DNA of 64,000 bases from Sphingobacteriia bacterium 24-36-13 (GTDB lineage: Bacteria > Bacteroidota > Bacteroidia > Chitinophagales > Chitinophagaceae). The position numbers and the translations under genes were made by a program. Below, one piece after another: positions 18,237 through 26,837 of the stretch. The DNA lies in contig NCHN01000008.1 in the NCBI GenBank assembly GCA_002281875.1, forward strand, positions 31,385 through 95,384, read 5' to 3'. The notes beneath the pieces were generated by a model, which had not been told where the DNA came from, searched no databases, and worked only from the letters and a program-made list of their open reading frames with translations. The first letter of the stretch is position 1. Each line of letters starts with the position of its first letter.

Positions 18237-20087
18237 ATGAAAAAACGGTGGCTATTATTCATTTTGTTGATTGCAATGTTGCAAGCAAATGCGCAGTGGA
18301 AGCCTTTTCGCTTTGCGTTTATCTCAGACACACATATTGGATCTCCTAACGGAAGTGCAGAAGAAGATTTGCGTAGAACGGTAGCTGATATCAATAGCAT
18401 GAATGATATTGCATTTGTGGTACTCACTGGTGATATCACCGAATTAGGTACCGATGCAGAAATTAAATTAGCCAAAGAAATTTTGTCTGAATTAAAAGTA
18501 CCTTATTATATCATTCCAGGTAATCATGATACGGGTTGGAGTGAGAGTGGTGGCGTAAGTTTTGGAAAAATTTTCGGCTACGATAAATTCAGTTTTAATT
18601 TCAATGGCATTCAATTTATTGGTTGCGCTTCGGGTCCTTATGTTAGAATGAGTGATGGTCATATTCCACGTGATGCAGTGAATTGGTTAGACCTAGAATT
18701 AAAAAAATTACCAACCAATCAACCCGTTGTTTTTTTAAACCATTATCCGTTGGATAAAGATTTGGACAACTGGTATGAAGCAGTAGATCGTTTAAAGAAC
18801 CATCGAACATTGGCGGTATTAAATGGACATTGGCATACCAATCGAAGAATGCAGTATGAAGATTTACCAGCAGTAGTAGGCAGGTCCAATCTCAGGGCCA
18901 AAGCGGCTTATGGCGGATACAATTTGGTAGACGTACGATTAGACTCTATGATTTTTGCAGAACGCACACCTGGTATTGAAACTAAAAAAGCATGGACAGG
19001 CATAGACTTAAGCAAGAATATTTATAGCCCCAACAAAAAATTTTATCGCCCTGATTATTCCATGAACGATAGCTTTCCTTCTGTAAAAGCACGTTGGGTT
19101 TATGCATCTGATGCCAATGTAATTTCAACACCTGCGGTTACTAACAGCTTAGTCATTTTTGGAAATAGTTTAGGAAGCATAGATGCCATTTCAAAAGCAA
19201 CAGGGAAAAAGAAATGGTCGTATCAAACAAAGGGTGCTATTTATTCAAGCCCTGCTATTGTACAAAATAAAGTAGTTGTTGCTTCAGGTGATGGCAGTAT
19301 CTATTGTTTAAATTCCAATAATGGAAAACTCATTTGGCAGTTCAAAGCAGATGCTGCTGTTTTAGGCTCTCCGCTCATTCATGACAACAAAGTTTATATA
19401 GGTGGAAGTGACCATCACTTTAGGTGCATCGACCTTGCTACTGGAAAACAGCGTTGGAGTTTCGGGGAATTAGACGGACCAGTGGTAAGCACCCCTGTAT
19501 TCAGTAACGGTAAAATTATTTTTGGTTCTTGGGATCGTCACTTGTATGCATTAGATGCTTATACAGGAAGCCTTTCTTGGAAATGGAACAATGGCTCAAT
19601 GGTGCGGAATTTTGCACCCGCTTCTTGTATTCCTGTGGTGAAAGATGATATTGTATATATTGTTGCTCCTGATCGTTTTTTAACAGCCATCGATTTAAAC
19701 AATGGCAATACTTTATGGAGAACCAAGGAAGTAAGTGTACGAGAATCAATTGGTATTTCTGCTGATGGAAAATGGTTGTATTGTAAAACTATGTCGGATG
19801 GATTTGCTGTTTTTCCTACAGGAAGAACATTACAAACATTGGCTTGGAAAAAAGATTTTGGAATTGGATATGAGCATGTACCCAATATGCCCATTGAAAA
19901 AGAAGGCAAAGTTTATTTTGGCACCAAGAATGGCATCGTGTATGGAGTAGATCCTTACACTCGAGAAAAATTATGGCGTTATCGAATTGATAACTCAATG
20001 GTGAACACCATCAACATTAGTACTGCAAATGAATTAGTAGCAGCTACAATGGATGGTAAAGTTACCTTACTCGATTTAAAATATTAA
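18237..20087 (+). CDS. Secreted calcineurin-like phosphoesterase fused to a PQQ-type beta-propeller
   Basis: The 616-residue protein has a signal peptide (1-20, QANAQ). The metallophosphoesterase domain follows with D31 and H33 (SDTHIG), G65-D66 (TGDI), GNHD (95-98), H169 (NHY) and GHWH (197-200), which is a complete metal-site set. From about residue 285 to the end are repeated blades of the type SPAIVQNKVVVASGDGSIY and KLIWQF, a PQQ-enzyme-like eight-blade or similar propeller. It is likely periplasmic or surface-exposed. The substrate is unknown. Its last four bases overlap the convergent CoA-binding gene. Confidence 0.9.
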   Translation: MKKRWLLFILLIAMLQANAQWKPFRFAFISDTHIGSPNGSAEEDLRRTVADINSMNDIAFVVLTGDITELGTDAEIKLAKEILSELKVPYYIIPGNHDTGWSESGGVSFGKIFGYDKFSFNFNGIQFIGCASGPYVRMSDGHIPRDAVNWLDLELKKLPTNQPVVFLNHYPLDKDLDNWYEAVDRLKNHRTLAVLNGHWHTNRRMQYEDLPAVVGRSNLRAKAAYGGYNLVDVRLDSMIFAERTPGIETKKAWTGIDLSKNIYSPNKKFYRPDYSMNDSFPSVKARWVYASDANVISTPAVTNSLVIFGNSLGSIDAISKATGKKKWSYQTKGAIYSSPAIVQNKVVVASGDGSIYCLNSNNGKLIWQFKADAAVLGSPLIHDNKVYIGGSDHHFRCIDLATGKQRWSFGELDGPVVSTPVFSNGKIIFGSWDRHLYALDAYTGSLSWKWNNGSMVRNFAPASCIPVVKDDIVYIVAPDRFLTAIDLNNGNTLWRTKEVSVRESIGISADGKWLYCKTMSDGFAVFPTGRTLQTLAWKKDFGIGYEHVPNMPIEKEGKVYFGTKNGIVYGVDPYTREKLWRYRIDNSMVNTINISTANELVAATMDGKVTLLDLKY

Positions 20088-20443
20088 TACTGACCCGTAT
20101 TCAACATCACCAATGTGCATGCTTCTAAAGTAGCAATGCCGTTTTGTTGAGCAAGCTCTTCGAGTTCCTCGTTTTCGGTACCTGGATTAAAAATAATTCG
20201 CTTGGGATGGAGCGACAAAATAAAATCGTAGTAGGCTTTTTGCGCAGTTGGGTTCAAGTATAAAGTAACCGTATCAATATCATTGACTACCGGTGGCTCT
20301 GTTTCAATTTGCACTCCTGCAACCACAGCGGATTTTCTTCCCACAGCCACTACTTCATGCCCATGTTTACGCAAACGCGTAACTGCTTCAAAACTATATC
20401 TGGCGGGGTTTTCAGACGCACCAAGTACCAATGTTTTTTTCAT
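20084..20443 (-). CDS. CoA-binding domain protein (YccU-like)
   Basis: The 119-residue protein is a single Rossmann-like CoA-binding domain. It starts KKTLVLGASENPARYS, has VVAVGRKS and RIIFNPGTENEELEELA, as in free-standing CoA-binding proteins related to succinyl-CoA synthetase alpha. Its biological role is not known. Its ATG shares a base with the stop of the CDGSH gene upstream (TAATG), so the two are translationally coupled. Confidence 0.88.
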   Translation of the reverse strand: MKKTLVLGASENPARYSFEAVTRLRKHGHEVVAVGRKSAVVAGVQIETEPPVVNDIDTVTLYLNPTAQKAYYDFILSLHPKRIIFNPGTENEELEELAQQNGIATLEACTLVMLNTGQY

Positions 20444-20652
20444 TATACGTTCTCCTTAATCAACTGCTTATGCGAAGCATCGCAATAAGGTTTGTTCTTA
20501 GACATACCACAACCACAAAGCGATACTTTCTCTTTTACATCCACCGTACCATCTGGCTTATGAATATAAGATTTAGAAGTAATTACAATTGGGCCCAATG
20601 GCTTAATCAAAATATCTACTCCGTCTTTTACAATTGCTTGTTCTTGTTCCAT
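20443..20652 (-). CDS. CDGSH iron-sulfur domain protein
   Basis: This 69-residue protein carries the CDGSH cluster motif in the segment CGCGMSKNKPYCDASH, matching CxCx2Sx3PxCDx2H, which binds a [2Fe-2S] cluster with three cysteines and one histidine. An N-terminal half (GVDILIKPLGPIVITSKS) is typical of bacterial single-domain members. It is likely a redox or cluster-transfer protein. It is directly upstream of the CoA-binding gene in an overlapping pair. Confidence 0.9.
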   Translation of the reverse strand: MEQEQAIVKDGVDILIKPLGPIVITSKSYIHKPDGTVDVKEKVSLCGCGMSKNKPYCDASHKQLIKENV

Positions 20653-20672
20653 GCAATAAAGATACGAAGGCT

Positions 20673-22766
20673 TTACTTGATGGTGTAACGTATTCCTAAA
20701 AAACCTCGAATGCCTTGGTTGGGCGCAAACATATAAGTGGGATCAAAGCTGAGTGCGTATGGGTTGTCTGCGGTTGCTCTAACTTGTCCATTAGGTTGGA
20801 ACTGCACAGATTTATCAAATGGATCATTGGCCCTCGCAATCAAGAATGGGCTATACCGAGTGGGTAAAAAGTTCAAGAGATTTTTTACACCACCATACAA
20901 TTCAAATCCATGCCAATAATGAAAAGTAAACTGGATATTTTGTAAGCTATACCAGGGAGAGTAAGACTGCCGTGGATCGAGCGGGCCTAACAATGGCAAA
21001 CGCATGGGGCTGTAGACATTGCCTGTATAATCAATGTCTAAGTGAATAGAAGGTATGCGATAAGACAAAGACCAAGTACCAGAAAAACGCTCTGTTAATA
21101 TTTGCTGTTCTTTTTGTTGGTTATTGTGCAAAGCAACATCCATATAAGTTGCACCAATATTTAATTTGATTCCATTGTTCAATGCAATATCTGCATTGGC
21201 AGAAACACCTTTACTTATGGCATGACCATTTAAGTTGGAGTAAATAATTTGATTGGGATCTGTTTCAAAATCACCTACAATTCGATTATTGAAATAAGTG
21301 TAGAACGCACTAAAATCAAGGGTTGTAGCAGCTGAACCCTTTCCATAGATTTTATGGATATAATTCAAATTGATATTAAAAGATTGTTCTGGTTTGAGTT
21401 GTTCAGTTAGTACTACTTTTCTGGCGCCAGACAATGCAGCATGGTCTTCTGTAAATAAATTCACTACCCTAAAACCAGTGCCCATATTCAATCGAAGGAA
21501 CTGTTGATTGTTAATGGTGTACTTATAAGCGATGCGTGGGGTGAAAATATTCCCATGCGCCGAATTATAATCGTAACGAAGTCCTATTAATAATTTGTGT
21601 TGTTGATTAAAACTAATTTCGTCTTGCGCAAAAATGCCTGGCAAAATAATTCGCTGCGGGGCTGTTCCCATTTTTGCACGATCTATTGAACCTGTTGCAG
21701 GGGTGTTGTCGTTGTAATAGGTATATCGCAATGCAGTACCCAATAAGAAATCGTGTTTGCCATTTGTTTTATCCCATATCATTTGTGCAAAGCCTACTTG
21801 CTGTTTGGCCATGTACAATGTATTGCCATACATGCTATTTTGATGATGGTGGTTTAACGAAAATGCAAGACTAATTTTTTCAGTAGTGGGTAACTGATAA
21901 TTGCCTAATAATTCAACTCGGTTGGTATAAATACTTTCGCCATAAACAGAATCCTTTCCTCTGAAACCCTTGTTCCAATTCATTTGCCCGCCCCAACGAT
22001 CTTCATAAAAATATCTAGCAGCTAGATTCAAGGTTCTGTTTTGCTTTTGTTGAATAGACCATTTTTGAAAAACAGAAACACGGTGCTGCAAAGTCAAATC
22101 GGTAAATCCATCTTTATTGTTATCAATTGGATTGCTGTAATTGAAATAATTAATGCCTGTTAACACGGTGGCTTTGCCACCCACTGTAGTGGTAAACCCT
22201 AAATCGGTATTTACTTCACCCCAGGTGGTAGCCATCATATCTGCGGAAATATGAGGAGCGGTACCTGTCTTTTTAGTGATCACATTAATTAATCCGCCAA
22301 TGGCTTCACTTCCATACAAAGTAGATGCAGGTCCTTTTACTATTTCAATTCTTTCTACCATGGAAGCGGGTATACCTGATAAACCATAAACGGTAGATAA
22401 ACTACTTACTATGGGCATTCCATCAATTAATACCATGGTATAAGCACCAGGTAGTCCATTGATTCTGATTTCACCAGTATTACAAATATTGCAATTGCTT
22501 TGCGGCCTTACCCCATTCACATGGAGTAGTCCTTCAAAAATATGAAAGGCAGGATTCTTCTTTAAGAAAGCAGCTGAATACACTTCAACTGGAACTGGAC
22601 TTTCTACACGTTTTACTTCTTTTAAAGTGCCTGTTACCACTACTTCTGCCAGCTCTGCTTGCATGGGTTTAAGTAAGCGAGAAGTATCAACAGGAAGCTG
22701 CGCTAATAAGCTAAAGCCACTGCCCAATATCAATCCAATAAACAATATGAATCTTGAAAATTTCAT
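20673..22766 (-). CDS. TonB-dependent receptor, probably for a metal, under DtxR-type control
   Basis: The ATG at 22766 (MKFSRFILFI) gives 697 residues with a signal peptide ending SLLAQ. The plug domain includes SNCNICNTGEIRINGLPG, with a CxxC pair in the plug, and MVERIEIVKGPASTLYGSEA. The barrel ends IRYTIK. Unlike the other receptors here it has no carboxypeptidase-like N-terminal domain. It is divergent from a DtxR-family regulator, and a 24-bp inverted repeat covers its likely promoter, so I infer uptake of iron, manganese or a chelate. The substrate is not proven. Confidence 0.9.
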   Translation of the reverse strand: MKFSRFILFIGLILGSGFSLLAQLPVDTSRLLKPMQAELAEVVVTGTLKEVKRVESPVPVEVYSAAFLKKNPAFHIFEGLLHVNGVRPQSNCNICNTGEIRINGLPGAYTMVLIDGMPIVSSLSTVYGLSGIPASMVERIEIVKGPASTLYGSEAIGGLINVITKKTGTAPHISADMMATTWGEVNTDLGFTTTVGGKATVLTGINYFNYSNPIDNNKDGFTDLTLQHRVSVFQKWSIQQKQNRTLNLAARYFYEDRWGGQMNWNKGFRGKDSVYGESIYTNRVELLGNYQLPTTEKISLAFSLNHHHQNSMYGNTLYMAKQQVGFAQMIWDKTNGKHDFLLGTALRYTYYNDNTPATGSIDRAKMGTAPQRIILPGIFAQDEISFNQQHKLLIGLRYDYNSAHGNIFTPRIAYKYTINNQQFLRLNMGTGFRVVNLFTEDHAALSGARKVVLTEQLKPEQSFNINLNYIHKIYGKGSAATTLDFSAFYTYFNNRIVGDFETDPNQIIYSNLNGHAISKGVSANADIALNNGIKLNIGATYMDVALHNNQQKEQQILTERFSGTWSLSYRIPSIHLDIDYTGNVYSPMRLPLLGPLDPRQSYSPWYSLQNIQFTFHYWHGFELYGGVKNLLNFLPTRYSPFLIARANDPFDKSVQFQPNGQVRATADNPYALSFDPTYMFAPNQGIRGFLGIRYTIK

Positions 22767-22777
22767 CTTTCTGAGGG

Positions 22778-22809
22778 TAAAAGTATATTTGTTAGACGAG
22801 CCTAACAAA
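22778..22809 (-). promoter_or_regulatory. Candidate promoter of the metal-type TonB receptor
   Basis: On the minus strand TTTG (22809-22806) is followed after 20 bases by TACTTTTA (22785-22778), one base off TAnnTTTG. The -7 element ends 11 bases before the ATG at 22766. The operator 22787-22810 covers the -33 element and the whole spacer. Confidence 0.55.
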
Positions 22810-22810
22810 T
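22787..22810. promoter_or_regulatory. Candidate DtxR-family operator (inverted repeat)
   Basis: ATTTGTTAG and CTAACAAAT form perfect 9-bp arms around a 6-base spacer (ACGAGC). It lies in the 74-base gap between the divergent receptor and dtxR-like genes. The arrangement fits a metal-loaded repressor site that controls the receptor and possibly the regulator itself. The match to known DtxR or MntR boxes is general (TTAG/CTAA palindromes), not exact. Confidence 0.65.
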
Positions 22811-22840
22811 TTTATTTAGATTTTCACTTATTTTTAGGGC

Positions 22841-23527
22841 ATGCAAGTACTTTCTTATACAGAGGAGAATTACCTAAAAGGGATTTTTAAGTTGACCATT
22901 GAAATGGCCGATAAAACCGAAGCAGGCACCAACGAAATAGCCAGTCACTTGGGCATTAAACCAGCATCAGCAAACGATATGCTGAAAAAATTGAAAGAAA
23001 AAAAACTGATCAAATACGAGCGATATGGCAAGTCTTCTTTAACCAAGGAAGGCAAAAAACTAGCTATTGAAATAGTACGTAAACACCGATTATGGGAATC
23101 CTTTTTATACGAGAAACTTGCATTTAATTGGGATGAAGTGCATGAAGTAGCAGAACAATTAGAACATATTCAAAGCAAAAAATTAATTGATAAGCTAGAC
23201 CAATTCTTAAATTATCCCTCTACTGATCCTCATGGTGATCTTATTCCCAATGCAAAGGGCGAGCTCAATATTCTTCCCCGTAAAACCTTAATAGAAGAAT
23301 TAGTAGGGCATCAATGTAAAATGGTAGGTGTAAAAGATAACTCTGCAGAATTTTTAAAATACGTAGATAAATTAGGCCTATCTATTAACCAACCCATAAA
23401 GGTAAAAGCAAAACAAGCTTACGATAATCAAATTGATATTGAAGTAAATGGCAAGAAACACAGTATCAGCCCCAAGTTTGCCGAGCAGATCATTATTGTA
23501 TGCCCAACTTGTAATAGAAATAAATAA
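22841..23527 (+). CDS. DtxR/MntR-family metal-dependent transcriptional regulator
   Basis: The 228-residue protein starts YTEENYLKGIF, has a winged helix-turn-helix (about 28-75, EIASHLGIKPASANDMLKKL), a dimerisation and metal-binding part with HRLWESFL and EVAEQLEHIQ, and a C-terminal FeoA/SH3-like domain. Family members bind Fe(II) or Mn(II) and repress uptake genes. Which metal this one senses is not clear. It is divergent from a TonB receptor with a palindromic operator between them. Confidence 0.92.
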   Translation: MQVLSYTEENYLKGIFKLTIEMADKTEAGTNEIASHLGIKPASANDMLKKLKEKKLIKYERYGKSSLTKEGKKLAIEIVRKHRLWESFLYEKLAFNWDEVHEVAEQLEHIQSKKLIDKLDQFLNYPSTDPHGDLIPNAKGELNILPRKTLIEELVGHQCKMVGVKDNSAEFLKYVDKLGLSINQPIKVKAKQAYDNQIDIEVNGKKHSISPKFAEQIIIVCPTCNRNK

Positions 23528-23535
23528 AGAAAACT

Positions 23536-24942
23536 TTAATCGATATTTTCTTCGCCCTGTTTCATTTTATTCAATACTGTTTCGAATGCTGCAGTAGAAA
23601 AACGCATAGTAGATCTTATTTTAATGGCTTTTTCTTCCCAATTAATGGCTTCCATTTTATTGCCTGTTCTATATAGTAACCTTGCATAAGTATCTATCAA
23701 TTCTGCTGATTCATAAAACTCTAATCCTCGTTTAGCTAATAATAGGGCCTTACTTAAGTATGCAGCATTTTTAGAAAAAGTATATACATCCCATGCGCCT
23801 TCATTCAACGCATTGGCATAAAATTGTCCTCGGGGTGTAAATTGTATCATATTACGTTGTACGCCTTGAACAGAAGTGGTTTTACTTAACTTAACACGAA
23901 TGCTATCGGGAATTTGAGCAAAAATTTCAGGGGGAATTCCCGAACCATTAGTTTTAAGCAACTTTAGTTGAGCCAATGAATCTTCTTTGCGAATATCTTC
24001 AGGCTTTATATTCATATAGTAACGTTCATAAAAAGAAAATACATTACGCATATAATTAACGGTATCATTAACGCCTTTATAATAGGTAAGCATTAGCTGC
24101 ATATTGGCTTTAGGCCCTTCTTCAGGTTTATCGGTAGTATAAGTAGTTTGCCTAAATGCAGCAACTTGATACGCAAAACTGAGGTTTTTATCTTCAATTG
24201 CTTTATTGATAGACTTAAAGGTAATTCTACTATTAATGACCTGACGTTCTCTCAAAGGCATATTATACCAAGCTATCATGTAATTATCTTTTTGCTTTTC
24301 TACAAATTTTTGTGCTGTAGAACCAACAATAGGTGCGCATCTCAAAACATATTGAAGAAAAGAAATAGCAGTTGCTGAATCATCAGGTGCTTTTTGTGTG
24401 AGTTCGTCAATAAGATCGGGATGAGGTTCAAATCCAATCTTTAATACTTTATCTACAAGCTTACGAATCACTACAAAATCACCAACTTTATTATAGTAAT
24501 TGTGTTTCAATTCTTTAAACGAACCAGTATTCGAACGCATTTCTGCAATGGCACGTTGAATACCTTGAATATAGGGATATGCCATTGTAGAGCTTGAAGG
24601 TAATATTTGTAAAATGTTCAACTGTGCATCAAACCAAATAATACCAAAAAAATCTTTAGGTACTATATAAATAGAATTTGCTACATTCAACTCAACAGGA
24701 AAACGAGGTTGCCGTATTAAAATACAATTGCTATCTATACTTTTCTTTGCAGCCACCAATCCTGCTTCGGCAACGTCATTACACTGAACACATTTTTCCG
24801 ATGTAATTACCAGCATTACTAATTTATTTTCCTTATCAGCTTTTTTAGCAGCTTCTTCAAAAGTAAGTGTAGAAAAATGAGGCTGTGCAAATACACCAAC
24901 TGAGCATAATGCCAAAAGGATAAAGAAATAAGACTTTAACAT
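23536..24942 (-). CDS. Secreted thioredoxin-fold protein with long helical C-terminal region
   Basis: The 468-residue protein has a signal peptide (1-20, GVFAQ). A thioredoxin-like domain follows, with the CxxC motif C51-V-Q-C54 in ITSEKCVQCNDVA. The remaining roughly 300 residues look helical and end in TPR-like segments (ALLLAKRGLEFYESAELIDTYARLL, quoted only in part as LIDTYARLLYRTGNKMEAI). It is likely a periplasmic redox or scaffold protein; the target is unknown. It may be co-transcribed with dnaX, which ends 31 bases upstream of it. Confidence 0.75.
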   Translation of the reverse strand: MLKSYFFILLALCSVGVFAQPHFSTLTFEEAAKKADKENKLVMLVITSEKCVQCNDVAEAGLVAAKKSIDSNCILIRQPRFPVELNVANSIYIVPKDFFGIIWFDAQLNILQILPSSSTMAYPYIQGIQRAIAEMRSNTGSFKELKHNYYNKVGDFVVIRKLVDKVLKIGFEPHPDLIDELTQKAPDDSATAISFLQYVLRCAPIVGSTAQKFVEKQKDNYMIAWYNMPLRERQVINSRITFKSINKAIEDKNLSFAYQVAAFRQTTYTTDKPEEGPKANMQLMLTYYKGVNDTVNYMRNVFSFYERYYMNIKPEDIRKEDSLAQLKLLKTNGSGIPPEIFAQIPDSIRVKLSKTTSVQGVQRNMIQFTPRGQFYANALNEGAWDVYTFSKNAAYLSKALLLAKRGLEFYESAELIDTYARLLYRTGNKMEAINWEEKAIKIRSTMRFSTAAFETVLNKMKQGEENID

Positions 24943-24972
24943 AGATTGATTATTGGAACATAAATATAAGCA

Positions 24973-26817
24973 TCAATAATCAATCTCCAATCGCAGCTTA
25001 TCGCGTAGTTCTCTTACCAAAGGATACTGCTCAGCAATGCGTTCAAATTTTTGTTTGCTGTTTAAACGCATATGTAAAGGCACGTCTTCCCTCTCTCCTT
25101 CTTCTACTAAGATGGTAAAATTAATGGCTCTGTTATTGAACTGCGTTTGTAATTGGTCGATCAAAACCATTTTTTCACTCTCAATAAATTTCTGTGCAGT
25201 AACAGCAGAAACGCGAACGGTAAAGTGGATATCGCTTTCAATTTCTAAACTGGCAATTCTAAATGTACCAACTGCTGAATGTTTTAATTGTTGTTCCAAT
25301 TGAACAATATACGCATCCCAAAAAGCACGAAGACTTTCCTCGGTTAAAGGCATGGCTTCTTTCACTTCTTCAATGTCGTAATTACTACCCGCTTTCTCTT
25401 TAAGTGCTTCTAATAAAGATTTTTTTGGTCCTGTTTTAATTGTGCCAACGGGTGCAGGCGCTGCGCTGCCTCGCACGGGTTCTGTGCTGCTTGGGTTTGT
25501 TTGCGCAACAAATAATTTTGCACCAGCTGAAGTATTTGTATTACCGGGTTCCGCATTTATTGTTGGCTGCGATGCACTATTAAGAGTCTTCACAGAAGAC
25601 TGAATTGCTGATGCTGGCGGCGTTGGGGGTGCCAGCGATTGAATCAATTTGGTTTTAAAAGCGATCGGACCGTCAATTCGTTTTTTTTTAACTACCCCGC
25701 CTTTATCGGTTGTAAGATCAATGGCTTGTTGCAAGAAGCTCAACTTTATTAAAGCTAGCTCAACATGCAAGCGTTTGTTGCGGGCCATTTTATAATTGAC
25801 TTCTGTATCGTTTAAAATATTTAATGCACTCACTAAATAACTCAATGAAGTTTGCCCAGCCACTTGAACATATTTGGGTTGCATACCTTCAACCACTTCT
25901 AATAAAGAAGCAGATTTAGCGTCTTTGCAAACCAAGAGATTCCGAATAAATTCAGCAAAGCCATTCAATACCAAATCACCTTCAAATCCTTTGCGGTTAA
26001 TTTGATCAAACAGCAGCATCGCTCCCGCCATATCCTGCTTTTGCATACACTCTAGCAGTTGAAAAAAATAATCTTCGTCTAAAATATTTAAATGCTCGAG
26101 TGTATTTTGATACGTAACCGTACCATTGGTAAAGCTGACAATTTTATCGAGAATACTCAAAGAGTCTCGCATGCAACCTTCACTCTTTTGCGCAATTACC
26201 TGCAGGGCAGCTTTCTCTGCATTGATCTGCTCCTTGTCTACAATTTCTTGTAAATGCTCAACGGTATCGTTGTTGGTAATTCTTTTGAAGTCAAAGATTT
26301 GACACCTACTCAAAATGGTAGGTAAAATTTTATGCTTCTCAGTCGTTGCTAAAATAAAAATGGCATAAGGAGGTGGCTCTTCCAATGTTTTCAAAAATGC
26401 ATTGAACGCACTTGAGCTAAGCATATGAACCTCATCTACAATATATACTTTGTATTTTCCAGCTTGTGGAGCAAAACGCACTTGCTCTACTAGTGCGCGA
26501 ATATCATCCACCGAGTTATTACTAGCAGCATCCAACTCATGAATATTCATGGATGTACCAGCATCAAATGATACACAACTATTACAAGTATTACAGGCTT
26601 CGCCCTCTGCAGTTTGATTGGTACAGTTAATGGTTTTTGCCAAGATACGGGCACAAGTAGTTTTACCCACTCCTCTTGGTCCACAAAATAAAAATGCATG
26701 CGCCAACTGATTATTGCGAATGGCATTCTTTAGCGTAGTGGTAATATGTTGTTGCCCCACTACTGTATTAAAGTTTTGGGGACGATACTTACGTGCTGAT
26801 ACTATAAAATTATCCAT
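24973..26817 (-). CDS. dnaX: DNA polymerase III subunits gamma and tau
   Basis: DnaX is the ATPase of the clamp loader. The 614-residue full product (tau) has Walker A GPRGVGKT (46-53), a zinc module with C65, C75, C78 and C81, Walker B DEVH (128-131) and the sensor region LATTEKHKILPTILSRCQ. Domain III ends near residue 370, followed by a proline/serine/threonine-rich linker and a C-terminal tau domain. Codons 377-379 are three AAA codons in an A9 run, and a -1 shift there meets a stop two codons later, which would make a 381-residue gamma form. Confidence 0.97.
   Translation of the reverse strand: MDNFIVSARKYRPQNFNTVVGQQHITTTLKNAIRNNQLAHAFLFCGPRGVGKTTCARILAKTINCTNQTAEGEACNTCNSCVSFDAGTSMNIHELDAASNNSVDDIRALVEQVRFAPQAGKYKVYIVDEVHMLSSSAFNAFLKTLEEPPPYAIFILATTEKHKILPTILSRCQIFDFKRITNNDTVEHLQEIVDKEQINAEKAALQVIAQKSEGCMRDSLSILDKIVSFTNGTVTYQNTLEHLNILDEDYFFQLLECMQKQDMAGAMLLFDQINRKGFEGDLVLNGFAEFIRNLLVCKDAKSASLLEVVEGMQPKYVQVAGQTSLSYLVSALNILNDTEVNYKMARNKRLHVELALIKLSFLQQAIDLTTDKGGVVKKKRIDGPIAFKTKLIQSLAPPTPPASAIQSSVKTLNSASQPTINAEPGNTNTSAGAKLFVAQTNPSSTEPVRGSAAPAPVGTIKTGPKKSLLEALKEKAGSNYDIEEVKEAMPLTEESLRAFWDAYIVQLEQQLKHSAVGTFRIASLEIESDIHFTVRVSAVTAQKFIESEKMVLIDQLQTQFNNRAINFTILVEEGEREDVPLHMRLNSKQKFERIAEQYPLVRELRDKLRLEIDY
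25673..25689 (-). other. Candidate slippage/frameshift site producing DnaX gamma
   Basis: On the coding strand the sequence is GTT, then nine A, then CGAATTGAC. In frame it reads V-K-K-K-R-I-D. A -1 shift at the end of the A run reads ACG AAT TGA, a stop after two residues. The site is at codon 379, just past the end of domain III, which is where gamma ends in organisms known to make a short form. An A9 run in dnaX is also the slippage signal in Thermus thermophilus. Confidence 0.6.
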
Positions 26818-26837
26818 AGAAATTGCTGCAATATAAC

